From: an uncultured Chloroflexota bacterium
GTDB lineage: Bacteria; Chloroflexota; UBA11872
Assembly: GCA_958296175.1 (NCBI GenBank)
Contig: OY282448.1
Span: 2,938,744-3,002,743 of the forward strand
Length of the DNA: 64,000 bases
Direction: 5' to 3'
The position numbers and the translations under genes are program-made. The notes under the pieces were generated by a model. It did not search any database. It was not told the DNA's origin and saw only the letters and a program-made list of their open reading frames with translations. Shown here piece after piece: positions 42,310-51,120 of this stretch. Numbering within the stretch: position 1 is the stretch's first letter; every line of letters starts with the position of its first letter.

Positions 42310-45171
42310 GTGATGCGCGCCGCCCAGCGCGTTGCCGCGGCGGCGGCGCGCGCGCCGTTCCCGGCGCTGGTGTTGGCCGCGGCGCTGCTGTTTGCCGCCG
42401 TGGGCGCGCTGGTCCTGGACGACTACGGGATAGGAGTGGACGACTGGGCGCAGCGCCAGATCGCCATCGACGTCGCGGACTTCGTCGCGGGCGACGACGA
42501 CGCCCTGCCCGCCAACGACGTCGTCAGCTTCTACGGCGCGGCCTTCGAGCTGCCGCTGCTGCTGGCCGAGCGCGCGCTGGGTCTTCAGGACAGCCGCGCC
42601 GTCTTCCTGCTGCGCCACGCCCTGTCGCATCTGGTCTTCATCGCCGGCGGAGTGGTTGGCGCTCTGCTGGCCTGGCGCATGTTCGGCAGCCGCTGGCTGG
42701 GTCTGCTGACCATGCTGCTGTTCCTGCTGCATCCGCGCATCTACGCGCATTCCTTCTTCAACACCAAGGACCCGTCGTTTGCGGCCGCGTTCATGCTGGC
42801 GCTGTATCTCGTCCACCGCGCGTTTCGCCGCGGCACGCCCGGCGCGTTCGCGCTGTGCGGCGCTGCCGTCGGCCTGGCCGTCAACCTGCGCGTCTTCGGC
42901 CTGCTCTTGCTGCCGGCCGTGCTGGCGCTGCTGGCGCTGGACGTCTGGCAGGCCGCCGACGCCAGAGCGCGGCGGCGCGCGCTGCTCAGCGGCGCGCTCT
43001 TCGCGGCCGCCGCGCTGCTGACGACCTACGCCCTGCACCCCTACTACTGGGAAAACCCGCTGCGGATGCTCGAGGCGGTTACGACGCTTGCCCGGCATCC
43101 AGCGATCTTCAGGTCACGGTTTCTGGGCGAGACGTTCTGGTCGGACGCGGTTCCGCCGCATTACATCCCGACGTGGTTCGCCGTCACGGCGCCGCCGGTC
43201 ACGCTGCTGCTGGGGGCGCTGGGCGCGGCGGTGGTCCTGGGGCGCGGCGCGCGCCGCCCGCGGGCGGCGGCGGCCAACGGCGCCTTGCGCTTCCAGCTGC
43301 TGCTGCTGGGCTGCGTCGTGCTGCCGGTGCTCGTCGTAGCCGTGACTCAGGCGCACGTCTATGACGACTGGCGGCAGATGTTTTTCCTGTGGGCGCCTTT
43401 CAGCCTGCTGGCGGCGGCCGGCGCGCAATGGCTGGCCGGGACGCCGGCCATGGCGGGGGCGGCGCACGCGGCCCAGACCCGCGTCCGCACGGCGCCCGCG
43501 GCTCCGTACACAAACAGTGCACGGGGGGGGTACAGGCGCACGGCGCGCACGCTGCGGCAGGCGGCCGCGGTCGGGGCGGCGGGCCTGGGCGCGCTCAGCA
43601 CCGTCGTCTCCATGGCCGCGCTGCACCCCCACGAACAGGTCTACTTCAGTCCGCTCCTGCAGCCGGCCAGCGCCGTGTCCCAGAATTTTTCCCTGGGTGA
43701 CCCCACCCCGTCACGCCGCCAGGGCTTCGAGTATCTGCTCCGCCGCTACCCTGACGACTTGTTGCTCGTCCCGGACGGGGCAGGCCGCGGGGATGCGCCC
43801 CTGCTGCCCGAAGCGCAGCGTCGGCGATTGCTGGCGCTGACGGGCGTCCAGATTGGCATCGTGTCCCTCGACGACGGCGGCTGGACGCCCCTGCCCCCCG
43901 GGACGCGGCCGCCGGTCGTGCACCAGGTGCGGGCGTACGGCGGCGTGGTTACCGCAACCCGCGCGCCCACGCGGTTTCGCGACGTGGCCGCGGCCGCCGA
44001 CGCCGGCGTCTTCGGCCCCCCGGTGGCGCGCGCAGACTTCGACGTCTATCTCACCGACACCGCGCTCATCTATCGCAAGCAACCCTGCGGCGACGACGAC
44101 CTCGCCGCCGCGCGCTTCTTCCTGCACGTCGTCCCAGTGAACCCGGCCGACCTGCCCGCCTACCGCGCGCCGCACGGCTTCGACAATCTGGACCTCGCCT
44201 TCGACCACAGCAGCGCCGCCGCCCACGGGGTGTGTCTGGCGGTCGTTCCGCTTCCCGTCTACGCCCTGGCCCACGTCCGCACCGGCCAATACGCCCCCGG
44301 CGGCGGGGAGGTCTGGGCCGCGGCGTTCGCCGTTGCCGAGGCCCCGCTCGGCGGCGTGCGGCGCTCGACGTTCGACGTCGAGCTGGAGGGCGCCGCGCAC
44401 CAGCTGCAAGCGTACGGCGGCGTGATCGGCGCAACCCGCGCGCCCGCGCGGTTTCGCGACGTGGCCGCAGCAGCCGCCGCCGGCGTCTTCGGGCCCCCGG
44501 CCGCGCGCGCGGCCTTCGACGTCTATCTCACCGACACCGCGCTCATCTATCACAAGAACCCCTGCGACGCCGACGACCTCGACGCCGCGCAGTTCTTCCT
44601 GCACGTCGTCCCCGCGAACCCGGCCGACCTGCCCGCCGCGCGCGCACCGCACGGCTTCGACAATCTGGACTCCCAATTCGACGGCAACAGCGGCGCCGCC
44701 GACGGGGTGTGTCTGGCGGTCGTCCCGCTCCCCGACTACGCCCTGGCGCACGTCCGCACCGGCCAATACGCCCCCGGCGGCGGGGTCGTCTGGGAAGCGG
44801 CGTTCGACGCCGCCGAGGTCCTTCCGCGCAGCGGCGTGCGGCGCTCGACGTTCGGCGGCGAGCTGGACGGCGCGGCGCTGACCTACCGCAAGACGCCTTG
44901 CACGGCGGACGACGTGCGCCAGCGCTTCTTCCTGCGCGTCACGCCCGTCCACGCGGCCGACTTGTCTGACGACCGCGCACGGTACGGCGGCGAGGCGCTC
45001 AACTTCGACTTCGCCGAGCACGGGGCGTTCGTGGACGGCGGCTGCCGGGCGCGCGTCGCGCTCCCCGCCTGGCCCATCGCCCGCATCGTCACGGGGCAGC
45101 AGACCCCGAACTGGGAGCGGACGTGGGAAGTGTCCTTCGTAAAGACCCGCACGGCGCACGCAGCCCGCTGA
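42310..45171 (+). CDS. GT-C glycosyltransferase paralogue 2 (open, G8 tract, three modules)
   Basis: 953 residues. GT-C membrane domain to about 395 (IGVDDWAQRQ in the first loop, DD instead of DE; HPRIYAHSFFNTKDP). Cytoplasmic loop with G8 at codons 405-407, final helix near 435-455, then a large extracytoplasmic part with two full 159-residue modules (each FDVYLTDTALIY...PCxxDDLxAA...FFLHVVPxNPADLP...GFDNLD...GVCLAVVPLP) and a terminal module LTYRKTPC...WEVSFVKTR. The start is set at GTG 42310 (VMRAAQRVAA) because other copies begin at the same GTGACxCGCGCC. The upstream frame is not conserved. An ATG at 42313 is equivalent. Confidence 0.85.
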   Translation: MMRAAQRVAAAAARAPFPALVLAAALLFAAVGALVLDDYGIGVDDWAQRQIAIDVADFVAGDDDALPANDVVSFYGAAFELPLLLAERALGLQDSRAVFLLRHALSHLVFIAGGVVGALLAWRMFGSRWLGLLTMLLFLLHPRIYAHSFFNTKDPSFAAAFMLALYLVHRAFRRGTPGAFALCGAAVGLAVNLRVFGLLLLPAVLALLALDVWQAADARARRRALLSGALFAAAALLTTYALHPYYWENPLRMLEAVTTLARHPAIFRSRFLGETFWSDAVPPHYIPTWFAVTAPPVTLLLGALGAAVVLGRGARRPRAAAANGALRFQLLLLGCVVLPVLVVAVTQAHVYDDWRQMFFLWAPFSLLAAAGAQWLAGTPAMAGAAHAAQTRVRTAPAAPYTNSARGGYRRTARTLRQAAAVGAAGLGALSTVVSMAALHPHEQVYFSPLLQPASAVSQNFSLGDPTPSRRQGFEYLLRRYPDDLLLVPDGAGRGDAPLLPEAQRRRLLALTGVQIGIVSLDDGGWTPLPPGTRPPVVHQVRAYGGVVTATRAPTRFRDVAAAADAGVFGPPVARADFDVYLTDTALIYRKQPCGDDDLAAARFFLHVVPVNPADLPAYRAPHGFDNLDLAFDHSSAAAHGVCLAVVPLPVYALAHVRTGQYAPGGGEVWAAAFAVAEAPLGGVRRSTFDVELEGAAHQLQAYGGVIGATRAPARFRDVAAAAAAGVFGPPAARAAFDVYLTDTALIYHKNPCDADDLDAAQFFLHVVPANPADLPAARAPHGFDNLDSQFDGNSGAADGVCLAVVPLPDYALAHVRTGQYAPGGGVVWEAAFDAAEVLPRSGVRRSTFGGELDGAALTYRKTPCTADDVRQRFFLRVTPVHAADLSDDRARYGGEALNFDFAEHGAFVDGGCRARVALPAWPIARIVTGQQTPNWERTWEVSFVKTRTAHAAR
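43523..43530 (+). repeat. Poly-G tract, G8 (copy 2)
   Basis: Preceded by TACACAAACAGTGCAC and followed by TACAGG. The gene is open through the tract (SARGGYR). This is the reference length for the in-frame state. Confidence 0.95.
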
Positions 45172-45442
45172 GCGGGCACGGGCGCAGCCGCCCGCCGCCG
45201 CCGCCCACGCGGCCCCCGCCCCTTCTTCCCTCTCCCTGAGGGAGAGGGCAGGGTGAGGGGGAGCGCCAGCCGCCATGACTGCGCAGCCGCCGCGGGCCGC
45301 AGCGGCTGCGGCGGTCCTCCCGCACGCGCGCCCGGCGTCCACGGTCGAGGTCGTGACGCCGGAATCGAGCGGCATCCTGGGCGGCGCATGGCAGACTGCG
45401 GCCGGTCCCATGCCTTGGCATTCCGTCACCTTGCCGCGCCCT
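45172..45442 (+). repeat. Conserved inter-paralogue spacer 2 with REP-like palindrome
   Basis: A 271-bp spacer, near identical to spacer 1, with the palindrome at 45228-45248. An ATG at 45275 is in frame with the next gene here and at the equivalent site before copy 6, but not before copy 2. That argues against it as the true start. Confidence 0.85.
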
Positions 45443-47800
45443 GTGACTCGCGCCGCCCAGAGCGTTGCCGCGGCGGCGGCGCGTGCGCCGTTCCCGGCGA
45501 TGGTGCTGGCCGCAGCGCTGCTGTTTGCCGCCGTGGGCGCGGTCGTCCTGGACGACTACGGGGTAGGGCCGGACGAATGGATGCAGCGCTATATCGCCAC
45601 CGGCGTCGCGAACTTCATCGCAGGCGACGCCTACGTCATACCCCCCGTCGACGCCGACCGCTTCTACGGCGTGGCCTTCGAGCTGCCGCTGCTGCTGGCC
45701 GAGCGCGCGCTGGGGCTCCAGGACATCCGCGACGTCCACCTGCTGCGCCACGCGCTGTCGCATCTGGTCTTCATCGCCGGCGGAGCCGTTGGCGCCCTGC
45801 TGGCCTGGCGCATGTTCGGCAGCCGCTGGCTGGGTCTGTTGACGATGCTGCTGTTCCTGCTGCATCCCCGCATCTACGCGCATTCCTTCTTCAACACCAA
45901 GGACCCGCCGTTTGCGGCCGCGTTCATGCTGGCGCTGTATCTCATCCACCGCGCGTTTCGCCGCGGCACGCCGGGCGCGTTTGCGCTGTGCGGCGTGGGC
46001 GTGGGGTTGGCGGTCAACCTGCGCGTCTTCGGCCTGGTCTTGATCCCGGCCGTGCTGGCGCTGCTGGCGCTGGACGTCTGGCAGGCCGCCGACGCCAGAG
46101 CGCGGCGGCGCGCGCTGTTCAGCGGCGCGCTCTTCGCGGCCGCCGCGCTGCTGACGACCTACGCCCTGCACCCCTACTACTGGGAAGACCCGCTGCGGAT
46201 GCTCGACCTGGTTACGACGCTTGCCTGGCATCCAGTGCTCTTCGAGTTACGGTTTCTGGGCGAGACGTTCTGGTCGGACGCGGTTCCGCCGCATTACATC
46301 CCGACGTGGTTCGCCGTCACGGCGCCGCCGGTCACGCTGCTGCTGGGAATGGTGGGCGCGGCGGTGGCCGCGGTCCGCGCGGTGCGGCGCCCGCGGGCGG
46401 CGGCTGCCAACGGCGCCTTGCGCTTCCAGCTGCTGCTGCTGGGCTGCGTCGTGCTGCCGGTGCTCGTCGTCGCCGCGATCCAGGCGCACGTCCATGACGG
46501 CTGGCGGCACATGTGGTTCTTGTGGGCGCCTTTCAGCCTGCTGGCGGCGGCCGGCGCGCAGTGGCTGGCCGGGACGCCGGCCGTGTCCCCGACCCGCGGC
46601 CGCACGGTGCCCGCGGCTCCGTACACAATCAGTGCACGGGGGGGGTCCACGCGAACGCTGCGGCGGGCGGCCGCGGCCGGGGCGGCGGGCCTGGGCGCGC
46701 TCAGCACCGTCGCCTCCATGGCCGCGCTGCACCCCCACGAAGCCGTCTACTTCAGCCCGCTCGTGCAGCCGGCCAGCGCCGTGGCTCAGAACTTTTCCCT
46801 GCCGGAGCACGCGCTATGCTGCCAGGGCTTGGAGAATCTGCTCCAGCGCTACCCCGACGACTTGTTGTTCGTCCCGGGCATTGCACACCGCGGGGATGCG
46901 CCCATGCTGCCCGAAGCGCAGCGGCGGCGATTGCTGGTGGGCGGCCAGGTCGGCGTCGTGTCCCTCGACGACGGCGGCTGGGCGCCCCTGCCCCCCGGGA
47001 CACGGCCGCCGGTCGTGCACCAGCTGCAGGCGTACGGCGGCGTGGTCGCCAGAACCCGCGCGCCCACGCGGTTTCGCGACGTGGCCGCGGCAGCCGCCGC
47101 CGGCGTCTTCGGCCCCCCGGTGGCGCGCGCAGACTTCGACGTCTATCTCATCGAAACCGCGCTGATCTATCGCAAGCAACCCTGCGACGCCGACGACCTC
47201 GCCGCCGCGCGCTTCTTCCTGCACGTCGTCCCCGCGAACCCGGCCGACCTGCCCGCCGACCGCGCACAGCACTCCCACTTCGACAATCTGGATCTCGCCT
47301 TCGACCACAGCAGCGCCGCCGCGCACGGGGTGTGTCTGGCGGTCGTCCCACTCCCAACCTACGCCCTGGCGCACGTCCGCACCGGCCAATACGCCCCCGG
47401 CGGCGGGGAGGTCTGGGCCGCGGCGTTCGCCGTCGCCGAGGTCCTTCCACGCAGCGGTGTGCGGCGCTCGACGTTCGACGTCGAGCTGGACGGCGCGGCG
47501 CTGACCTACCGCAAGACGCCCTGCACGGTGGACGACGTGCGCCAGCGCTTCTTCCTGCGCGTCACGCCGGTCGACGCGGCCGACCTGCCCAACGACCGCG
47601 GACGGCACGGCGCCGAGAGGCTCGACTTCGACTTCGACTTCGCCGAGCACGGGGCGTTCGTGGACGGCGGCTGCCGGGCGCGCCTCACGCTCCCCGCCTG
47701 GCCCATCGCCCGCATCTCCACGGGGCAGCGCGCCCTGAACAGGGAGCGGACGTGGGAAGTGTCTTTCGTGAAAACCCGCACGGCGCAGGTCGACCGCTGA
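45443..47800 (+). CDS. GT-C glycosyltransferase paralogue 3 (open, G8 tract, two modules)
   Basis: 785 residues from GTG 45443. Same plan as copy 2 but with one full extracytoplasmic module plus the terminal one. The first loop differs (VGPDEWMQRYIATGVANFIAGDAYVIPPV), as does the loop before HYIPTWF (WHPVLFELRFLGETFWSDA), while the membrane helices are nearly identical to the other copies. G8 at codons 399-401 keeps the frame (SARGGSTR). The cytoplasmic loop is shorter than in copy 2. Role as for the other copies: lipid-linked sugar transfer or polyisoprenyl-dependent modification at the outer face of the membrane. Confidence 0.85.
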   Translation: MTRAAQSVAAAAARAPFPAMVLAAALLFAAVGAVVLDDYGVGPDEWMQRYIATGVANFIAGDAYVIPPVDADRFYGVAFELPLLLAERALGLQDIRDVHLLRHALSHLVFIAGGAVGALLAWRMFGSRWLGLLTMLLFLLHPRIYAHSFFNTKDPPFAAAFMLALYLIHRAFRRGTPGAFALCGVGVGLAVNLRVFGLVLIPAVLALLALDVWQAADARARRRALFSGALFAAAALLTTYALHPYYWEDPLRMLDLVTTLAWHPVLFELRFLGETFWSDAVPPHYIPTWFAVTAPPVTLLLGMVGAAVAAVRAVRRPRAAAANGALRFQLLLLGCVVLPVLVVAAIQAHVHDGWRHMWFLWAPFSLLAAAGAQWLAGTPAVSPTRGRTVPAAPYTISARGGSTRTLRRAAAAGAAGLGALSTVASMAALHPHEAVYFSPLVQPASAVAQNFSLPEHALCCQGLENLLQRYPDDLLFVPGIAHRGDAPMLPEAQRRRLLVGGQVGVVSLDDGGWAPLPPGTRPPVVHQLQAYGGVVARTRAPTRFRDVAAAAAAGVFGPPVARADFDVYLIETALIYRKQPCDADDLAAARFFLHVVPANPADLPADRAQHSHFDNLDLAFDHSSAAAHGVCLAVVPLPTYALAHVRTGQYAPGGGEVWAAAFAVAEVLPRSGVRRSTFDVELDGAALTYRKTPCTVDDVRQRFFLRVTPVDAADLPNDRGRHGAERLDFDFDFAEHGAFVDGGCRARLTLPAWPIARISTGQRALNRERTWEVSFVKTRTAQVDR
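46638..46645 (+). repeat. Poly-G tract, G8 (copy 3)
   Basis: Preceded by TACACAATCAGTGCAC and followed by TCCACG. The gene is in frame. Confidence 0.95.
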
Positions 47801-47882
47801 GCGGGCACGGGCGCAGCCGCCGCTGGCAGCAGCGGCTGCGGCGGTCCTCCCGCACGCGCGCCTGACGTCCACAGTCGATGTC
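47801..47882 (+). repeat. Truncated remnant of the inter-paralogue spacer
   Basis: The first 20 bp after copy 3 and the stretch AGCGGCTGCGGCGGTCCTCC to CGTCCACAGTCGATG match the spacers, but about 80 bp including the palindrome are missing. The sequence then turns into the PhyH gene region. It marks a recombination junction where a further copy was lost or foreign genes were inserted. Confidence 0.75.
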
Positions 47883-47963
47883 CGGCGGCGCCGATTGGCG
47901 GGCGTGACGGGGCGGAGGATTGCTGGGACAATTGGGCGGCGGGACGTGGTGGAAGGGCTGGGC

Positions 47964-48962
47964 ATGCGCCTGGATGCCGAACAGTTGGCGTTTTTCCGAC
48001 GTGAGGGCTATCTGGTCGTGCCGGACGCACTCGACCCGGCAGGCTTGCAGCCGGCCATCGACGAGATAACCGAGTCTATTCACGCGCTGGCGGTCGAGGC
48101 CGCGGCGCGCGGAAACCTGAGCCGCACGTATGCCAACGAGCCGTTCGAGACGCGCCTCTGGAAGATTCATCAGGAGTACGAAGACCTCTACTGGTCGGTG
48201 ATCTTCGGCCGCTTGCAAGGGCGCGGCATCTTTGCGCTGGTGACCAACGACGAGCTGCTGGACCTGGCAGAGTCGATTGTGGGGCCGGAAATCATCGGGT
48301 CGGCGGTGTACCGCTTGCGGCCCAAGCTGCCCGGCCATTGGCACGGCGAGGTGCCCTGGCACCAGGATTCGGGCTATTTCGAGCCGGTGTGCGACAACGA
48401 GCTGATCCTCACCGTCTGGGTGCCGTTCGTCGACGCCACCGTGGAGCGCGGCTGCCTGGAGGTGATGCCGGGCGTACACGGCGGCGGCGTAGTGCGGCAC
48501 CAGCAGCTGGCGGCCGGCGAGGAGGGGCGGCGGGCCTATCTGGAGATTGCCGAGGACGACCTGCCCGGCGACCGCGTGACGCCCGTGCCGGTGGACCGCG
48601 GCGGGGTGGTGCTGCTGACGAACCGCACGCCGCACCGCTCGACGCCGAACCGCAGCGGCGTCATTCGCTGGAGCATCGACATTCGCTACCAGAGCGCCGA
48701 CCTGCCCACCAATTTCCCGCCGCTGGCGCAGCCGCGCAACGGGCAGATCGACGGGCAGACCGGCGGCCGAGCCGATGGCCAGACCGATGGCCGGGCCGGC
48801 GGCGGCGCGCCCGCAGAGCCCGGGGCGACCTGCTACCCGCCGGAAGCCGACTTCCTGGTGCGCAGCCGCTCCCGCCCCCAGGCGGTGGTGCGGAGCTGGG
48901 AAGCCTTCGACGAGCTGCGCCGCTCGCACCGGCCGGCGGACAGTACGGCGCGCTGGGAGTAG
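47964..48962 (+). CDS. Phytanoyl-CoA dioxygenase (PhyH) family oxygenase
   Basis: 332 residues from the ATG at 47964 (MRLDAEQLAFFRREGYLVV). Fe(II) ligands H133-Q-D135 (PWHQDSGYF) and H224 (NRTPHRST), and the 2-oxoglutarate-binding R235, are all present. The family hydroxylates small molecules with 2-oxoglutarate and O2. Near residue 255-280 lies a low-complexity insert of DGQT/DGRA-like repeats. The gene interrupts the GT-C array and is unrelated to it in sequence. A GTG start at 47895 would add 23 residues without family similarity. Confidence 0.9.
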   Translation: MRLDAEQLAFFRREGYLVVPDALDPAGLQPAIDEITESIHALAVEAAARGNLSRTYANEPFETRLWKIHQEYEDLYWSVIFGRLQGRGIFALVTNDELLDLAESIVGPEIIGSAVYRLRPKLPGHWHGEVPWHQDSGYFEPVCDNELILTVWVPFVDATVERGCLEVMPGVHGGGVVRHQQLAAGEEGRRAYLEIAEDDLPGDRVTPVPVDRGGVVLLTNRTPHRSTPNRSGVIRWSIDIRYQSADLPTNFPPLAQPRNGQIDGQTGGRADGQTDGRAGGGAPAEPGATCYPPEADFLVRSRSRPQAVVRSWEAFDELRRSHRPADSTARWE

Positions 48963-49165
48963 CGGCTCGCGGCTTCTGGACGGCGGCCAGAGGTCAGGGG
49001 TTCGTCGTTCGCGGCTCGCCGTTCATGCCGAGAGCTGCGCCGCGCGTTCGGCGGCCTCGGCGGCGTTCCAGTGGATCAGGCGAATGCGCGGCATGGGTTC
49101 GACGGGCCGTCAGGCTCGCTCGACGCGCGGCGCGGGCGGGGCGAACCGTCTGACGACGGCCTGGC

Positions 49166-50428
49166 TCACGCCGCCGCCGGGGCCTGGGACGCGCCGCCGT
49201 CGGGGTCGTCGTCCTCGGGCCGCAGCCGCCACACGTCGCGCACCCACAGCGGCACGGCCACGCCCACCGCGATGGTTGCCAGACCGCCCACCAGCATGGC
49301 CGTGGGCGTGCCCTGGACTTCGGCGATCCACGACAGCGGCAGCAGCCCCAGCGGCGAGAGGCCGAAGGTCATCATGCGCAGCGCCATCACGCGCCCGCGC
49401 AGCTCGTCCGGCACCAGCAGCTGCAGCGACATCTGGTTGACCGCCATGTAGACCGACTGAAAGAACCCCATGCCCACCAGGGCGGCCATGGCCGCCGGCG
49501 GCGAGCGCGTGAACGACAGGCCGATCAGCAGCAGGGCGTAAATCAAAATCGACCCCACCAGCGCGCGGCCCTTGCGGCGGAAGCGCGAAAAGACGATTAC
49601 CAGCATGGAGCCGAGCAGCGCGCCCACGCCCAGCGCCCCCAGCAAGAACCCGAAGACCTCGGCGCCGCTGTTCAGGTCCTCGTGCACGAACACCGGCATC
49701 AGCGACATCAGCGGCATGCCGAAGAGCGAGGGACCCAGCGCCAGCAGCATGAGCGCCAGCATGATGCGGGTGCGCGCCACGTAGGCGAAGCCTTCCCGCA
49801 GGTCGGTCAGCGTGGACGACCGCGGCCGCACCATGCGCGGCGGCGGCGTGACGCGCAGCATGTTGACGCTGCTCCACATATAGCCGCCCACCTGGGCAAC
49901 GTAGGCGCCGGCAATGCCAACCGACGCAATAATCACCCCGGCCACGGACGGCCCCACGATGCGGGAGGTATTGAGCGTGGCGCTGTGCAGACCGATGGCG
50001 TTGCTGAGGTGTTCGCGCGGCACCAGGCCCGCCACCAGCGCGGTTCGCGCCGGCACGTTGACGGCGAACATGCTGCCCACGATCAGCGACGACACGACCA
50101 GATGGGCGAAGTGCACGCGCTCGGTGATGACCAACACGGCGATGGCCAGCATGGTGCCCGCCAGAATGAACTGCGCCGCCAGCACCAGGCGGCGGCGGTC
50201 CACCCGGTCGGCCAACACGCCGCCCAGGGGCGAGAGCACCAGCATGGGGATGGAACGGAACAGGTTCAGCGCCGCCAGCGCAAACGGCGATCCCGTCAGC
50301 ACGTACACCAGCTCGCCCTGCGCCACTTGCTGCATCCAAAACGCCACCTGGCTGCCCACGTTGGCCTGCCAGAGGCGCGCGTATTGCGGGGACGCCAAGG
50401 CCGGGGCCGCGCGGTCGCGCACGCGCAC
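49166..50428 (-). CDS. MFS exporter, EntS/MFS_3 type
   Basis: About 420 residues with 12 predicted helices. It starts in RDRAAPALASPQYARLWQANVGSQVAFWMQ and has the loop LGGVLADRVDRRRLVLAAQ, which is motif A of the drug/siderophore exporter branch. A second motif-A-like loop is LVIVFSRFRRKGRALVG. The reading frame stays open about 100 codons further upstream, but that part is Gly/Arg/Pro-rich with no helix, so the GTG at 50428 (or 50422) is preferred. It stands alone on the minus strand inside the GT-C array. Confidence 0.82.
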   Translation of the reverse strand: MRVRDRAAPALASPQYARLWQANVGSQVAFWMQQVAQGELVYVLTGSPFALAALNLFRSIPMLVLSPLGGVLADRVDRRRLVLAAQFILAGTMLAIAVLVITERVHFAHLVVSSLIVGSMFAVNVPARTALVAGLVPREHLSNAIGLHSATLNTSRIVGPSVAGVIIASVGIAGAYVAQVGGYMWSSVNMLRVTPPPRMVRPRSSTLTDLREGFAYVARTRIMLALMLLALGPSLFGMPLMSLMPVFVHEDLNSGAEVFGFLLGALGVGALLGSMLVIVFSRFRRKGRALVGSILIYALLLIGLSFTRSPPAAMAALVGMGFFQSVYMAVNQMSLQLLVPDELRGRVMALRMMTFGLSPLGLLPLSWIAEVQGTPTAMLVGGLATIAVGVAVPLWVRDVWRLRPEDDDPDGGASQAPAAA

Positions 50429-50841
50429 CAGCGGACGCAAGAGCGGACGCAGCCGCCGGAGGCCCGCGGACGATGTTTCGATAGCCGACGTTCCAAACCA
50501 GTGGCCGAGGCCCGAAAACCCTCGGGACGCCTGGGGCAGTGTGGGGGACGCACGGGCATGCGGGCAACCGCCAGCGCCCGACGGAAGCCTCGCACGCCCC
50601 CCCCAACGCCCCCGCTCCAGCCTGCCCCATACCTGCGGCGGGGTCCTCGACACGGCGCGGAAACCCGCCCCGCACCCCCGCGCCTCCCCTCGCGCCGCGG
50701 ATTCCACCCACAGCCGCACGCCGCCCCTGGGCATTCTTCGCCAACCTCCCCTGCGGAGCGCAGCGGACGCGGGCCGCCGACGCTGCGGTATTCCATACTT
50801 GCCGCCCGACAGCTATCCCACGGTCACTTGGAAGGTGTGCG
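50429..50841. other. 413-bp intergenic region between divergent genes
   Basis: GC-rich with no recognised gene. It should contain the promoters of the MFS exporter (leftward) and of the small secreted ORF plus GT-C copy 4 (rightward). A good ribosome site GGAAGG (50830-50835) stands at its right end. Confidence 0.5.
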
Positions 50842-51120
50842 GTGAAACTGTTCCGAGCGGCGTCCACCGCGCTGATCTGCGCCCTGGCGTTGGCGGGAAC
50901 GGCGCTGGCGGCAGCCGCGCGGCGTGCGGCGTCATCGAACGGAGCTGACCGCGGTCACCCCGCGCCGGCGCTTGCGGGCGAACGCGCCGGCCAGGACGCT
51001 CGGCATGCCCAGCGCTTGCAAGGGATTCCGAACGGCCCAGACGGCGCGTCCCGCGCCGTCCCAGGCGCTGGCGTAGACCTGTGCCGCCCAGAAGTGCACG
51101 GCGATTGCCGCGCCTTGTGA
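50842..51120 (+). CDS. Small secreted protein of unknown function, coupled to GT-C copy 4
   Basis: 92 residues from a GTG with GGAAGG six bases before it. The N-terminus is a clear Sec signal peptide (MKLFRAASTALICALALAGT with an ALAAA cleavage region). The mature part is about 65 residues, polar, with two cysteines near the end (LCRPEVHGDCRAL). No family recognised. The stop overlaps the GTG start of GT-C copy 4 (GTGA), the same arrangement as FIST/copy 1. It may be a short leader that drives translation of the transferase, or a real exported peptide. Confidence 0.5.
   Translation: MKLFRAASTALICALALAGTALAAAARRAASSNGADRGHPAPALAGERAGQDARHAQRLQGIPNGPDGASRAVPGAGVDLCRPEVHGDCRAL

Noticed and set aside
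40744..43098. 784-codon minus-strand open frame, and similar ones opposite each GT-C copy
   Set aside because: Composition is Arg/Gln/Val-rich shadow of the codon pattern, and it has no domain. Similar frames appear opposite all paralogues simply because the plus-strand sequence is shared.
45275..45442. N-terminal extension of GT-C copies 3 and 6 from an upstream ATG (also 57163)
   Set aside because: The corresponding ATG before copy 2 is in another frame, and copies 1, 4 and 5 have no related sequence upstream. The common GTGACxCGCGCC start is the better choice.
47801..47963. Insertion sequence bringing the PhyH and MFS genes into the GT-C array
   Set aside because: No transposase, inverted terminal repeats or target duplication are visible. 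Only a truncated spacer marks the junction, so homologous or illegitimate recombination is as likely.
50429..50734. 100-residue N-terminal extension of the MFS exporter
   Set aside because: Gly/Arg/Pro-rich, no membrane helix and unlike MFS N-termini. The start was placed at 50428.
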